From: Rhizobium sp. GN54
Lineage (GTDB): Bacteria > Pseudomonadota > Alphaproteobacteria > Rhizobiales > Rhizobiaceae
Assembly (NCBI RefSeq): GCF_021026345.1
Contig: NZ_JAJNCZ010000008.1
Location: forward strand, 124,001-188,000
Length of the DNA: 64,000 nucleotides
Direction of reading: 5' to 3'
Shown: piece by piece, positions 47,169 through 56,227 of the stretch
Position numbering within the stretch: the stretch's first letter is position 1
How the letters are laid out: every line of letters starts with the position of its first letter
Position numbers and translations under genes: made by a program
The notes under the pieces: generated by a model
Databases searched by the model: none
What the model saw: only the letters and a program-made list of their open reading frames with translations
Told to the model about the DNA's origin: nothing

Positions 47169-47281
47169 CATCCTTTGTCGCTTCGTTGCGGCGCCCGGAG
47201 ACCGGAAACCGTGGCGGGCATGCGGACGATGCGGCGTCCGATTCAAAACGGGGGCGATGTTGATCGCCGGTGGTCGGGCTG

Positions 47282-48382
47282 TCAATCCGCGGGGCGGAAC
47301 GGCGCGAGCGTCACCTCGCCGCGGGACACGGCCAGCACCTTGAACAGGTCGCCCATGTTTCCGGCGCCGGAACCCGCCAGCCGTTCGACGTCGGCCACGA
47401 TCTGGCGCTGCAGGTCCTCGTCGCGGCCGCGGCCGAGTGCTGCGGCCCGGTCGGCGAGCCCGAGCCCCATCAGGAAGTCGCCCTGGTGCAGCGGGCCATG
47501 CGTGCGCAGCCCGCAGTCGCGGGCGACGGTTGCAAGCCGTTCGAAATCGACGTGGCTTGTAAGGTCGGCCTCGCCCGGATGGGCGAGCGGCGGATCGAAG
47601 GCGTGGCGCAGAACCGCCTGCAGCGTGTCGCCGAAGCCGGTGACGACATGGCCGTAGTCGATCACGAGCGCCGTCCCGCTGCTCCGCCGCAACCGCTCGC
47701 AGATCGCCGCCATCACCGCCTCGCGGGCCGGGGCGATCTCGAAGATCGCGCCGTTCGGCTGGGACCTGTGCCCCTCCGGCAGAAGGTCGGGATCGATGCC
47801 GGCGACGCCTGCGGCAAAGGTCAGTTCGCCCTCGGCATCAAGGCCGACCATGCGCTCGCGAAAGCCGGTCGGGGTGCGGACGAACTGCCGGATCGGGATC
47901 GCGTCGAAGAGCTCGTTGGCGGCCAGCAGCGTGAAGCCGTCCGGCACCTCGTCGAAGCTGTCGTGCCAGGTGACCCGCGCAGCGTGCGCGCCGAGCGTCT
48001 GCCGCTGGACGTCCTTCAGCCGCGGGCTCGTTTCCACGAGATGGAAGGTCGCGCCGTCATGGAGCTGCGGGGCCAGCCGGGCGACGACGCGCATCATGTC
48101 GGCCATCATGGTGCCGCGGCCCGGGCCGATCTCGACGAAGCGGACGGTGGCCGGGGCGCCGTGCTTTTGCCAGGCGTTGACCATGAAGACGCCGAGCATC
48201 TCGCCGAACAACTGGCTGATCTCGGGGGCGGTGACGAAGTCGCCTTCGGTTCCGAAGGGTTCGCGGGTCTTGTAGTAGCCGTGCTCGGGATCGGCGAGGC
48301 AGAGCGAGAAATAGTCGGTGACGCTGATCGGGCCGTTGGTGCGGATCAGGGCACCGATCTTGCTGGCAAGGGGTGTCGACAT
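47282..48382 (-). CDS. SAM-dependent methyltransferase, MidA/NDUFAF7 family
   Basis: This is a 366-residue DUF185 protein. It begins with a segment typical of the family (ISVTDYFSLCLADPEHGYY, FGTEGDFVTAPEISQLFGEM), followed by the SAM site FVEIGPGRGTMMADMMR near residue 80. The mitochondrial homologue dimethylates an arginine of complex I NDUFS2. Bacterial members are linked to lgt and pgeF, as here. It starts 15 bp after the lgt stop. Confidence 0.93.
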   Translation of the reverse strand: MSTPLASKIGALIRTNGPISVTDYFSLCLADPEHGYYKTREPFGTEGDFVTAPEISQLFGEMLGVFMVNAWQKHGAPATVRFVEIGPGRGTMMADMMRVVARLAPQLHDGATFHLVETSPRLKDVQRQTLGAHAARVTWHDSFDEVPDGFTLLAANELFDAIPIRQFVRTPTGFRERMVGLDAEGELTFAAGVAGIDPDLLPEGHRSQPNGAIFEIAPAREAVMAAICERLRRSSGTALVIDYGHVVTGFGDTLQAVLRHAFDPPLAHPGEADLTSHVDFERLATVARDCGLRTHGPLHQGDFLMGLGLADRAAALGRGRDEDLQRQIVADVERLAGSGAGNMGDLFKVLAVSRGEVTLAPFRPAD

Positions 48383-48397
48383 GGCAGCCTCGGTCTC

Positions 48398-49234
48398 TCA
48401 GACGGCGGCAGGCCGGGCACGCAGCATCGCCCAGATGCCGAGCGCCAGCATCGGCAGCGACAGCAGCATGCCCATCGTCAGCCATCCGCCGAAGAGATAG
48501 CCGAGCTGGGCGTCGGGCTCGCGGAAGAACTCCACGAAGATGCGGCAGAGCGCATAGCCGGCCACGAACATGCCGGTGACGAGGCCCGGCCGTTTCAGCG
48601 CCTTGAAGGCGTAGATCGCGATCGCCAGCAGAGCGAGCAGGACGATGCCCTCCAGGGCCGCCTCGTAGAGCTGGCTCGGATGGCGGGCGAAGGGGCCGGC
48701 ATTGGGGAAGACAAAGGCCCAGGGCGTGCCGGAGAGCTTGCCCCACAGCTCGCCGTTGACGAAGTTGGCGATGCGGCCGAAGAACAGGCCAATCGGCACG
48801 ACGGCGGCGACGATGTCGAACAGGCTCCAGATGCGGATGCCGTGCCGGCGGGCAAAGAGGATCATGGCGATGGTGGTGCCGGTGAAGCCGCCATGGAACG
48901 ACATGCCGCCGTTCCAGATCTGGAAGGCGCGCAGCGGATCGTCGACGATCGCGGCGAAGTCGTAGAACAGGATGTAGCCGATCCGTCCGCCGAGGATGAC
49001 GCCGAGGGCCGCCCAGACGAGGAAATCGTCGAGTTGCGCCAGCGTCATCGGCGGCGTGTCCTTCGGCCAGAGATCGGCACGGGAGACCAGCCTGCGGGCG
49101 TAGAACCAGCCGAGCATGATGCCGACGACATAGGCGAGGCCGTACCAGTGGACGGCGACGGGGCCGATCGAGAACGCCACCGGGTCGATGTTCGGGAAGG
49201 CGATGACGGCGAAAAGTTCTGCTGCTGGGATCAA
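48398..49234 (-). CDS. lgt: Prolipoprotein diacylglyceryl transferase
   Basis: This is a 278-residue integral membrane enzyme with about seven helices. The signature [13 protein letters not shown] is near residue 145 and the HGGFTGT segment near 105, with the essential histidine. It moves a diacylglyceryl group to the lipobox cysteine of preprolipoproteins, the step used by the two lipoproteins encoded at 36.2 and 44.3 kb. It is the first gene of a leftward operon and divergent from the UbiK-like gene. Confidence 0.97.
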   Translation of the reverse strand: MIPAAELFAVIAFPNIDPVAFSIGPVAVHWYGLAYVVGIMLGWFYARRLVSRADLWPKDTPPMTLAQLDDFLVWAALGVILGGRIGYILFYDFAAIVDDPLRAFQIWNGGMSFHGGFTGTTIAMILFARRHGIRIWSLFDIVAAVVPIGLFFGRIANFVNGELWGKLSGTPWAFVFPNAGPFARHPSQLYEAALEGIVLLALLAIAIYAFKALKRPGLVTGMFVAGYALCRIFVEFFREPDAQLGYLFGGWLTMGMLLSLPMLALGIWAMLRARPAAV

Positions 49235-49439
49235 GGGCTCTCTGGTCCGGTTGGTTCGGGCGGAAGATGGCGTCCGGCCATGGGATGGTCAAGCGGATAC
49301 TGCCGGGTCGATCGGTCGCACGGGGCCTCCGGCCGGCTCGTCCCCAAGCGATTCCGCTTGCATCGCCCGGTGGCACATCCTACCTCAGGAAAGGAGGCGG
49401 CGCTGGGCCGCGACACGTTTAACGCCGAGGAGGCCGACC

Positions 49440-49700
49440 ATGACCACCGGAACCAGTCGAATTCTCGATGACTTCGCCAAGCTGATGACCGACGCCGCCG
49501 GCGCGGCACAGGGCGTGCGCAAGGAAATGGAAACGGTCTTCCGCGCGCAGGCCGACCGTTTCCTGAACGGCATGGACCTCGTCAAGCGCGAGGAATTCGA
49601 GGCTGTGCGGGAGATGGCGGCGAAGGCGCGCGAGGAAAACGACGCGCTGCAGCAGCGCATCGAAGCGCTCGAGGCGAAGATCGCGACGGCGAAAAAATAG
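49440..49700 (+). CDS. UbiK/BMFP family small coiled-coil protein
   Basis: This is an 86-residue helical protein. The N-terminal helix (ILDDFAKLMTDAAGAAQG) is followed by a C-terminal coiled coil (KREEFEAVREMAAKAREEND...LEAKIA). It is the membrane-fusogenic/UbiK family, which assists ubiquinone-synthesis complexes. GGAGG precedes the ATG by seven bases. A strong terminator follows. Confidence 0.9.
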   Translation: MTTGTSRILDDFAKLMTDAAGAAQGVRKEMETVFRAQADRFLNGMDLVKREEFEAVREMAAKAREENDALQQRIEALEAKIATAKK

Positions 49701-49730
49701 CCGGGCGGAGCCTCTGGCTCACGTTAGGGA

Positions 49731-49770
49731 AGGCCGGCCGCGGGGACCTCGCGCCGGCCTTCTTCTTTTT
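49731..49770 (+). terminator. Rho-independent terminator after the UbiK-like gene
   Basis: GAAGGCCGGC (49731-49740) and GCCGGCCTTC (49753-49762) form a perfect 10-bp stem, followed by a T-rich tract (TTCTTTTT). Confidence 0.9.
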
Positions 49771-50087
49771 GAAGAAATTTTGGCCCTGTGGACAGCGTTA
49801 AAAAATCCTTATCGCAGAGTCACTTGAGGTGCCGGGCTGAATCTCTTTGGCAGCCACTGTCCACAACGGCGACGACAAAAAGGGGCATGGGGGCTGGTCT
49901 CGGGACTCTGCCGTTATACACTGATTTTAAATGATGATTCGAGACGGCAACGCCAGCTTGGGGCAGGGTTAGTAAGTCAGACTCTGGCAGCGCAGCGAAA
50001 TCATTCGGTTTTCTTCCGGAGTGGGTATCCGCGTTCTTGTAGTGCGTGGTCGCGACAGCGCATGCCTTCCGGTCAAAAGGGTGACGC
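49771..50087 (+). other. Intergenic region upstream of the YbjN gene
   Basis: These 317 bp are AT-richer than the surrounding genes and contain no supported reading frame. Words such as TGTGGACAG and TGTCCACAA recur. The length and composition would fit a small RNA or a long leader, but no known RNA family was recognised. Confidence 0.45.
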
Positions 50088-50588
50088 ATGAGCCTGATGG
50101 AATTGGAATTCGTACGGGAGCAGAATCCGGTCGACATGATCGAATTCGTCGCTGCAAACAACGACTGGTCGTTCGAGCGTTCCGGCGAAGACGAGATCGC
50201 GATGACGGTCGAGGGCAAGTGGAGCGACTACCACGTTTCCTTTTCCTGGATGGAAGAGTTCGAGGCGCTGCACCTTGCCTGCGCCTTCGACATCAAGGTG
50301 CCCGAAAGCCGTGTTAACGAGGTCATCAGGCTGCTGTCGCACATCAACGGCCAGGTGCTGATGGGCCATTTCGACCTGTGGCGGCACGAGGACGTGGTGA
50401 TCTTCCGCCAGTCGCTGCTGCTTGCCGGCGGGGCCGAGCCGACGAACCGCCAGGTCGAGGTGCTGCTGTCCAGCGCGCTGGAGACCTGTGAGGCCTATTT
50501 CCAGGCCTTCCAGTTCGTCGTCTGGTCGGGAATGGAAGCGCAGGCCGCAGTCGATGCGGTGATGTTCGAGACGGTCGGGGTGGCTTAG
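50088..50588 (+). CDS. YbjN domain-containing protein
   Basis: This is a 166-residue protein of the YbjN/type III secretion chaperone-like fold. It contains [20 protein letters not shown] near residue 25 and [25 protein letters not shown] near residue 85. The family has no settled function and is widespread upstream of proC in rhizobia. Only 3 bp separate it from proC, so the two are co-transcribed. Confidence 0.9.
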   Translation: MSLMELEFVREQNPVDMIEFVAANNDWSFERSGEDEIAMTVEGKWSDYHVSFSWMEEFEALHLACAFDIKVPESRVNEVIRLLSHINGQVLMGHFDLWRHEDVVIFRQSLLLAGGAEPTNRQVEVLLSSALETCEAYFQAFQFVVWSGMEAQAAVDAVMFETVGVA

Positions 50589-50591
50589 GAA

Positions 50592-51410
50592 ATGAGCGGT
50601 CAGGCAGCGGGTCCAATCGTTCTTGTCGGTGCCGGCAACATGGGCGGTGCCATGCTCGCGGGCTGGCTCAAGAGCGGCGTGCCCGGCGCCTCGGTGCTGG
50701 TGATCGATCCCGGTCCGGCGCCGGCCATGCAGAAGCTGATTGCCGACAACGGCGTGCGCCACGAGACGGCGGCACCGGCCGGCGTGGTGGCGGGCGTCCT
50801 CTTCGTCGCGGTCAAGCCGCAGGTCGTGGACATCGTGCTGCCGCCGCTGAAGGGGCTGGTCGGGCCGGAAACGGTGGTGGTTTCGGTCGCCGCCGGAAAG
50901 ACCCTCGGCAATCTCGAAGCCCATCTCGGACAGGCGGCCATGGTCCGGGCGATGCCGAACACGCCGGCGATGATCGGCCGGGGCGTTACCGGCGCCTTTG
51001 CGAACGGCCGCGTCAGCGCGGACCAGCGCGAACAGGTCCATGCCCTGCTCAAGGTCAGCGGCCCGGTCGAATGGGTCGACGGCGAAACCGACATCGATGC
51101 GGTCACCGCCCTTTCGGGGAGCGGTCCGGCCTATGTCTTCTATCTCGTGGAGTGCATGGCGGAGGCAGGCCGCAAAGCCGGCCTGCAGGCGGACCTCGCC
51201 ATGCGTCTCGCGCGGGAAACCGTCTCGGGGGCTGGCGAACTTCTTCACCAGTCCCCCGACGACGCCTCGAAACTGCGCCAGAACGTCACCTCACCGGGCG
51301 GCACCACGGCAGCCGCACTCGCCGTCCTGATGGACAAGGATGGCATGCAACCGCTGTTCGACCGGGCGATCGCAGCCGCCCGCAAGCGCGCCGAGGACCT
51401 TGCCGGCTGA
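50592..51410 (+). CDS. proC: Pyrroline-5-carboxylate reductase
   Basis: This is a 272-residue protein with an N-terminal Rossmann NAD(P) site ([20 protein letters not shown]). [18 protein letters not shown] lies in the middle, and the family signature is [19 protein letters not shown] ... [14 protein letters not shown]. It reduces pyrroline-5-carboxylate to proline. It follows the YbjN gene by 3 bp. Confidence 0.97.
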   Translation: MSGQAAGPIVLVGAGNMGGAMLAGWLKSGVPGASVLVIDPGPAPAMQKLIADNGVRHETAAPAGVVAGVLFVAVKPQVVDIVLPPLKGLVGPETVVVSVAAGKTLGNLEAHLGQAAMVRAMPNTPAMIGRGVTGAFANGRVSADQREQVHALLKVSGPVEWVDGETDIDAVTALSGSGPAYVFYLVECMAEAGRKAGLQADLAMRLARETVSGAGELLHQSPDDASKLRQNVTSPGGTTAAALAVLMDKDGMQPLFDRAIAAARKRAEDLAG

Positions 51411-51613
51411 CGGCTGCGCGGGCGGGCGGGGCTACCGCCCGGTTTCCGTGCGCAAAAGCCGGTCGCGCTTCAGCCCTTTCATTTTGCACATGTCGTCGTC
51501 GCAAAACCGCTTCGCACTTTTGTGCGACATGCGCTAACCCTTCACGACAAGCTCGTGGCTGTCCCAGCCGGGACAGCCCTGGCGTCTTGCCTCTTGCATT
51601 CACGGAGCATCCC

Positions 51614-51955
51614 ATGTCCGAGACGATTTCCTTTGCCGATTTCGAACGGGTCGACATTCGCGTCGGCACGATCGTCGAGGCCGCCGAGTTTCCGGAGGCC
51701 CGCAAGCCGGCCTACAAGCTGACGATCGATTTCGGACCGGAGATCGGGCTGAAGAAGTCCTCGGCGCAGATCACCGTCCACTACGCGCCGGAGAGCCTGG
51801 TCGGGCGGCAGGTGCTGGGTGTCGTCAACTTCCCGCCGCGGCAGATCGGCCCGGTCCGCTCGGAAGTGCTGACGCTGGGCTTTGCCGACGAGGCCGGCGC
51901 CATCGTGCTGGCCGCTGCCGAGCGTCCGGTGCCGAACGGGGCAAGGCTCTGCTGA
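51614..51955 (+). CDS. CsaA-like tRNA-binding domain protein
   Basis: This is a 113-residue OB-fold protein. It starts [19 protein letters not shown] and has [20 protein letters not shown] and the [16 protein letters not shown] segment. CsaA-type proteins bind tRNA and have chaperone-like activity. The ATG at 51614 was chosen because homology begins there. It converges on the orphan antitoxin-like gene with a 10-bp gap. Confidence 0.92.
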   Translation: MSETISFADFERVDIRVGTIVEAAEFPEARKPAYKLTIDFGPEIGLKKSSAQITVHYAPESLVGRQVLGVVNFPPRQIGPVRSEVLTLGFADEAGAIVLAAAERPVPNGARLC

Positions 51956-51965
51956 ACGGGATCGC

Positions 51966-52316
51966 TCAGGCGGCCGCCTCGATGTCGAATTCGACGTGGA
52001 TGCGGTCGTAGGGAAAGCGGACGCCGCCTTCGTTCTTGTCGATGATGCCGGCTTCCAGCAGGCTTGCGACATCGGTGTGAACGCCTTTGAAATCCCGGTC
52101 GAGACGCCGGGACAGCTCCCGGATGCTCAGGCTATCCTGTCCACAAAGCGCACGCAGGATTTCCAGCCGCTTCGGCGCCAGCAGGCGGTGCATCAATTCC
52201 CACGAGGAAAAGCCGATGGTCGTGCCGCCGGTGTCCCGCTTTCCGCTGCGCCAGGAATCGGCGAATGCGCCGAGCGCATGGTCCATATTTTCGATCCTGA
52301 GCGTCATGGTTCTCAT
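51966..52316 (-). CDS. HVO_A0114-type winged-helix DNA-binding protein (orphan antitoxin-like)
   Basis: This is a 116-residue protein with a winged helix-turn-helix: LLAPKRLEILRALCGQDSLS then IRELSRRLDRDFKGVHTDVA. This family is the antitoxin (TumA type) of modules whose toxin is a DUF6516 protein normally encoded directly upstream. Upstream here are only 57 bp to the kinase stop, so the toxin gene is missing. The protein may act as a solitary repressor or be a relic. Confidence 0.8.
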   Translation of the reverse strand: MRTMTLRIENMDHALGAFADSWRSGKRDTGGTTIGFSSWELMHRLLAPKRLEILRALCGQDSLSIRELSRRLDRDFKGVHTDVASLLEAGIIDKNEGGVRFPYDRIHVEFDIEAAA

Positions 52317-52373
52317 CCAATCACCCGATCAAATCGTTCCTCAAGCCGGTCGCCGCCTCAGGTACGCGGAACC

Positions 52374-53759
52374 CTAAGCCGGGATCCGCACCGTCGCCCT
52401 GAGGCCGCCCAGCGGGCTGTCGGAGAGGGTGACGTTGCCGCCGTGGCTGCGGGCGATGTCGCGGGCGATCGCAAGGCCCAGGCCGGTGCCGGAGGAATCG
52501 AGGTTGCGGGCCTCGTCGAGGCGGAAGAACGGCTTGAACACGTCGTCGCGCGAACGCTCGGGGATGCCGGGGCCGTCGTCGTCGACGACGATCGTCAGCC
52601 ACTTGGCGCTGTGGCGGGCCTGGATCTGCACCTTGCCGGCATAGCGCAGCGCGTTGGAGACGATGTTGCCGATGAGCCGTGAAAACGCGTTCGGCCGCAC
52701 CATGATCTCGTCCTCGCCTTCGATCGTGCTGGTCAGTTCCTTGTTGTGGAGCTCCGCCTCCATCTCGAACTTGTCGAAGAGGTTGGAGAGGCGAAGATGG
52801 CCGACGTCCTCCTCGGCCTCGCCGCGGGCGAAGGACAGGTAGCCCTCCAGCATGCTCTGCATGTCCTCGACGTCCTTGTTCAGCCCATCGAGGTCGGGGT
52901 TCTTGCCGGCGAGCGCCAGTTGCAGCTTGAAGCGGGTGAGGATCGTGCGCAGGTCGTGGCTGACGCCGGTCAGCATCGCCGTGCGCTGCTCCATCTGCCG
53001 CTCGATGCGCTCGCGCATCAGCATGAAGGCGAGGCCGGCGCGGCGCACTTCGTCGGCCCCGCGCGGCGCGAAGTCCTCGGGCATCTTCTGCCCCTTGCCG
53101 AAGCTCTCGGCCGCGTGCGCCAGCGACAGGATCGGGCGGATCTGGCCGCGCAGGAACAGGATCGAGATCGTCAGCAGCACGAGCGAGGCGCCGACCATCC
53201 AGACGAGGAAGATGTGGGTGTTGGAGGCGTAGGTGTGGTTGCGGCGGGCATAGACGCGCAGCGTCTTGTCCTGGTCGACGAGGATGCGGATCTCGACCAG
53301 GTCACTGTCGCCGAGCGTGTCGATCCAGAAGGGCAGCCTGATCTGCTTGGTGATCTGGGCGCTGAGGATATGGTCGAGGATATTGAAGAACGGCTTCGGC
53401 TGCGGCGGGGGCAGTTCGTTGCCCTTCTCGATGGCGATGTTGAGGTTCATCCGGTCGCGGGCGATGCGGACGATCTCGGCATTGGCGCTGCCGTCGGGGA
53501 AGGTGTCGATCAGGTCGATGATCGCGGCGATGTCGCGCGTGACCGCCATCGACAGCCGCTCCGTGACGAGCTGCCAGTGGCGCTCCATGAAGACGAAGGC
53601 GACGACCGACTGCAGCAGCACCATCGGGATGATGATGATGAGCAGCGAACGCGTGTAGAGCCCGGTCGGCAACCGCCTGCGCAGCCACTTCACGAAGCTG
53701 CGCCAGCCTGCCAGCGGTGTCCGCTCGATTTCGCGTCTGAAGGTTTCGAAGGCTGTCAT
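52374..53759 (-). CDS. EnvZ-like sensor histidine kinase, partner of PetR-type regulator
   Basis: This is a 461-residue protein. Membrane helices near 36-58 and 188-208 flank a periplasmic domain of about 125 residues; then come HAMP, a DHp helix with the phosphorylated histidine (TGVSHDLRTILTRF), N box (RLIGNIVSNALRYAG), G1 (DDDGPGIPERS) and G2 (GTGLGLAIARDIA). It is the last gene of the MarR-RR-kinase operon, 42 bp after the response regulator, and probably phosphorylates it. Confidence 0.93.
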   Translation of the reverse strand: MTAFETFRREIERTPLAGWRSFVKWLRRRLPTGLYTRSLLIIIIPMVLLQSVVAFVFMERHWQLVTERLSMAVTRDIAAIIDLIDTFPDGSANAEIVRIARDRMNLNIAIEKGNELPPPQPKPFFNILDHILSAQITKQIRLPFWIDTLGDSDLVEIRILVDQDKTLRVYARRNHTYASNTHIFLVWMVGASLVLLTISILFLRGQIRPILSLAHAAESFGKGQKMPEDFAPRGADEVRRAGLAFMLMRERIERQMEQRTAMLTGVSHDLRTILTRFKLQLALAGKNPDLDGLNKDVEDMQSMLEGYLSFARGEAEEDVGHLRLSNLFDKFEMEAELHNKELTSTIEGEDEIMVRPNAFSRLIGNIVSNALRYAGKVQIQARHSAKWLTIVVDDDGPGIPERSRDDVFKPFFRLDEARNLDSSGTGLGLAIARDIARSHGGNVTLSDSPLGGLRATVRIPA

Positions 53760-53801
53760 GTCGCGGTTCGCCGTTTCAATTTCCTGGCCGGCCTGTGCCG
53801 G

Positions 53802-54503
53802 CTACTCGATGCTCAGCCGGTAGCCGATGCCGCGCACCGTCTGCAGCCAGACGGGATTGGTCGGGTCGTCCTCGATCTTTCGCCGCAGGCGGTTGATCTG
53901 GACGTCGATCGTCCGCTCGCCGACGTCTGTCTCTTCGCCGATCAATTCGTGGCGCGGGATGGTCTCGCCGGCGCGCAGCGAAAAGAGCAGCATGATCTCC
54001 TGCTCGCGATCGGTCAGCCGGATCGGATCGCCGCCGCGCTTCAGCTCCTTGCGCACGATAGAGAAGGTGTATGGCCCGAACATGACCTGCTCGATCTTCG
54101 GGGCTGCGGGCTGGGCGTTGCGCTTGAGGATGTTGTTGACGCGCAGCACCAGTTCGCGCGGCTCGAAGGGCTTGGCGAGGTAGTCGTCAGCGCCGGCCTC
54201 CAGTCCCTCGATGCGCGCCGTCGTTTCCGTCAGCGCGGTCAGCATGATGATCGGTATGTTGCGGATCGCGCGCAGGCTCTCCGTCAGTTGCAGGCCGGTC
54301 TCACCCGGCATCATCACGTCCATCACGATCAGGTCGAAATCGAGGCCTTCCAGCCGCCGGCGGGCCTCGTCGGCATCACCGGCGACGGTGACGCGAAAGC
54401 CTTCGCCCGCCAGATAGCGGCTGAGGAGTTCGCGGATGCGCTTGTCGTCGTCGACGATCAGGAGGTGGGCGGCGTCGTCGGAGGGCCTGTCTTGCATCGT
54501 CAT
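53802..54503 (-). CDS. petR: OmpR-family response regulator, PetR type
   Basis: This is a 233-residue protein. The receiver (10-125) has the acidic pocket VDDDKRI, phospho-aspartate DLIVMDVMMPGETGL and switch lysine YLAKPFEPREL. The winged-helix output domain carries VGERTIDVQINRLRRKIED. With a MarR gene directly upstream it matches PetP-PetR of Rhodobacter capsulatus, where PetR is needed for growth and cytochrome bc1 expression. The symbol is by synteny and similarity. The target genes here are not shown by sequence. Confidence 0.85.
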   Translation of the reverse strand: MTMQDRPSDDAAHLLIVDDDKRIRELLSRYLAGEGFRVTVAGDADEARRRLEGLDFDLIVMDVMMPGETGLQLTESLRAIRNIPIIMLTALTETTARIEGLEAGADDYLAKPFEPRELVLRVNNILKRNAQPAAPKIEQVMFGPYTFSIVRKELKRGGDPIRLTDREQEIMLLFSLRAGETIPRHELIGEETDVGERTIDVQINRLRRKIEDDPTNPVWLQTVRGIGYRLSIE

Positions 54504-54518
54504 TTCCGTCTGTCCCGG

Positions 54519-55007
54519 TTACTCTTGGCGCGCGTTCTGCATCCCGGCGAGGAAACGCGTCACGGCCTTGCGGTCTTCCGCGCTCATGCCCTCGAAGGCG
54601 CGCTCGATGCGCACCTGCTGCGGCTGCGCCAGCGCCAGCGCCAGGTCGCGGCCGGATCGCGTCGGATACAGCTTGCGCTGCCTGCGGTCCTCCGGGCCGG
54701 CCATCTGGCGAATATAGCCCGAATCGATCAGTTGTTTCAAAACCCGCGCAAGGCTCTGCTTGGTGATCTTGAGCGTTTCGAGCAGGTCGGCCACCGTCAG
54801 CCCCGGCTCGCGGTTGACGAAGTGGACGACGCGATGGTGGGCGCGCCCGAAGCCGCTGCTCTCCAGGATGGCGTCGGGATCGGAGATGAAGTCCCGATAG
54901 GCGAAGAAGAAGCCCTCGATGATCTCGAAGTCGATGCCGCCTTCGTCGGTCAAAGGCTGGTCGCAGAACTCGGTCGTCGCCTTGCGTTCCGAAGTCATTC
55001 GTCCCAC
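54519..55007 (-). CDS. petP: MarR-family regulator, PetP type
   Basis: This is a 162-residue winged-helix protein: the recognition region is TVADLLETLKITKQSLARVL and the wing DSGYIRQMAGPEDRRQRKLY. It is the first gene of the operon, 15 bp before petR. The GTG at 55007 has AGGAA nine bases upstream; ATG at 54998 is the alternative. It is divergent from ilvE, and a perfect 35-bp inverted repeat in the gap is the likely operator. Confidence 0.87.
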   Translation of the reverse strand: MGRMTSERKATTEFCDQPLTDEGGIDFEIIEGFFFAYRDFISDPDAILESSGFGRAHHRVVHFVNREPGLTVADLLETLKITKQSLARVLKQLIDSGYIRQMAGPEDRRQRKLYPTRSGRDLALALAQPQQVRIERAFEGMSAEDRKAVTRFLAGMQNARQE

Positions 55008-55050
55008 GCGGTCATTTCCTTTCCTCGCAGCAGCACTTCGCGCAACTTCC

Positions 55051-55085
55051 GTAAAAATATGTCAGCGTTGTTGACATATTTTTAC
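55051..55085. promoter_or_regulatory. Perfect inverted repeat operator between petP and ilvE
   Basis: GTAAAAATATGTCA (55051-55064) and TGACATATTTTTAC (55072-55085) are perfect 14-bp arms with a 7-bp spacer. The right arm includes a consensus -35 hexamer TTGACA (55071-55076) facing ilvE; the left arm gives CTGACA facing petP. The -10 boxes are weak (TAGGCG 17 bp on for ilvE). A MarR-family dimer is the natural ligand. Confidence 0.85.
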
Positions 55086-55270
55086 ACTCTTGGTAGGCGT
55101 TGTCCACAACTTGCGACGGCCCCTCGCATCCGTCGCGCCGAAGGCGTTCTTCCGTTCTCACCGGCGCTTCCGGCACCTTGGCAAGGCGGTATCATGCCTG
55201 TTTCTGGTTAGACCGTATCGGGCAGCAAAATCAACATCAAGAACGGCTCTTCGGGCCGGGAGGAAGCATC

Positions 55271-56158
55271 ATGGCGGTCCCCTTCGATCAAATGGAAGGC
55301 CAGATCTGGTTCAACGGCGAATTCGTCGCATGGGCGGACGCGAAGATCCACGTGCTGACGCACGGGCTGCACTATGCCAGTGCCGTGTTCGAGGGCGAGC
55401 GCGCCTATGGCGGGCGCATCTTCAAGCTGACGGAGCACAACCGGCGCCTGCACCGGTCCGCCGAGGTCCTGGGCTTCAAGATTCCCTATTCGGTCGAGGA
55501 ACTGGATGCGGCAAGCGTCGAGCTTCTCAAGCGGCAGGGCTTCTCTGAGGCCTATGTGCGGCCGATCGCCTGGCGGGGATCGGAGATGATGGGCGTTTCG
55601 GCGCAAGCGAACCGGATCAACGTCGCCATCGCCATCTGGCAGTGGGGCAGCTACTTCAACCCGGCCGAGAAGCTGAAGGGCATCCGCCTCGACATCGCCG
55701 AGTACCGCAGGCCCGATCCGAGGACGGCGCCGTGCGAATCCAAGGCCGCCGGCCTCTACATGATCTGCACCATCTCCAAGCACGCCGCCGAGGCCAAGGG
55801 CTATGCGGATGCGATGATGCTCGACTATCGCGGCCAGGTGGCCGAGGCGACCGGGGCGAACATCTTCTTCGTCAAGGACGGCGTCATCCACACGCCGACG
55901 CCGGATTGCTTCCTGAACGGCATCACCCGCCAGACGGTCATCGAGCTCGCCGGGCGCCGCGGCTACCAGGTGGTCGAGCGGGCGATCCTGCCGGAGGAAC
56001 TTTCGGGCTTCAGCGAATGCTTCCTGACCGGCTCGGCCGCCGAAGTGACGCCGGTATCGGAGATCGGCCCCTACCGCTTCACGCCCGGCACGATCTGCGA
56101 GACGCTGATGAACGACTATATGGCCGAGGTCCATCCGGTCGCAGCAGCAGCGGAATAG
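55271..56158 (+). CDS. ilvE: Branched-chain amino acid aminotransferase
   Basis: This is a 295-residue fold-type IV PLP enzyme. HVLTHGLHYASAVFEGERAYGG near residue 28 and KSKAAGLYMICTISKHAAEAK-type PLP-lysine region near residue 160 are diagnostic, followed by GQVAEATGANIFFVKDGVIH. It transaminates the branched-chain keto acids. The ATG at 55271 follows GGGAGGAAG. A strong terminator lies 10 bp after the stop. Confidence 0.95.
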   Translation: MAVPFDQMEGQIWFNGEFVAWADAKIHVLTHGLHYASAVFEGERAYGGRIFKLTEHNRRLHRSAEVLGFKIPYSVEELDAASVELLKRQGFSEAYVRPIAWRGSEMMGVSAQANRINVAIAIWQWGSYFNPAEKLKGIRLDIAEYRRPDPRTAPCESKAAGLYMICTISKHAAEAKGYADAMMLDYRGQVAEATGANIFFVKDGVIHTPTPDCFLNGITRQTVIELAGRRGYQVVERAILPEELSGFSECFLTGSAAEVTPVSEIGPYRFTPGTICETLMNDYMAEVHPVAAAAE

Positions 56159-56167
56159 GGCGGATTG

Positions 56168-56195
56168 AAAAGGCGGCACGTTCCAGCCGCCTTTT
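56168..56195 (+). terminator. Rho-independent terminator of ilvE
   Basis: AAAAGGCGGC (56168-56177) and GCCGCCTTTT (56186-56195) form a perfect stem around an 8-nt loop, ending in a T tract. Confidence 0.92.
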
Positions 56196-56227
56196 CACGG
56201 GTCTGATGTGTTCGGTCGATCCCGGCC

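Noticed and set aside
44394-47657. Long + strand reading frame (1087 codons)
   Set aside because: It runs opposite a lipoprotein gene, the M24 gene and pgeF, all with clear family motifs; its translation is composition-biased with no motif.
55113-55136. GCGACGG/CCGTCGC inverted repeat in the ilvE leader as an attenuator
   Set aside because: No U tract follows and no leader peptide rich in Leu, Ile or Val codons was found, so attenuation is not supported.
52746-55211. Long + strand reading frame (821 codons)
   Set aside because: It is antisense to the histidine kinase, response regulator and MarR genes, which carry all expected catalytic residues.
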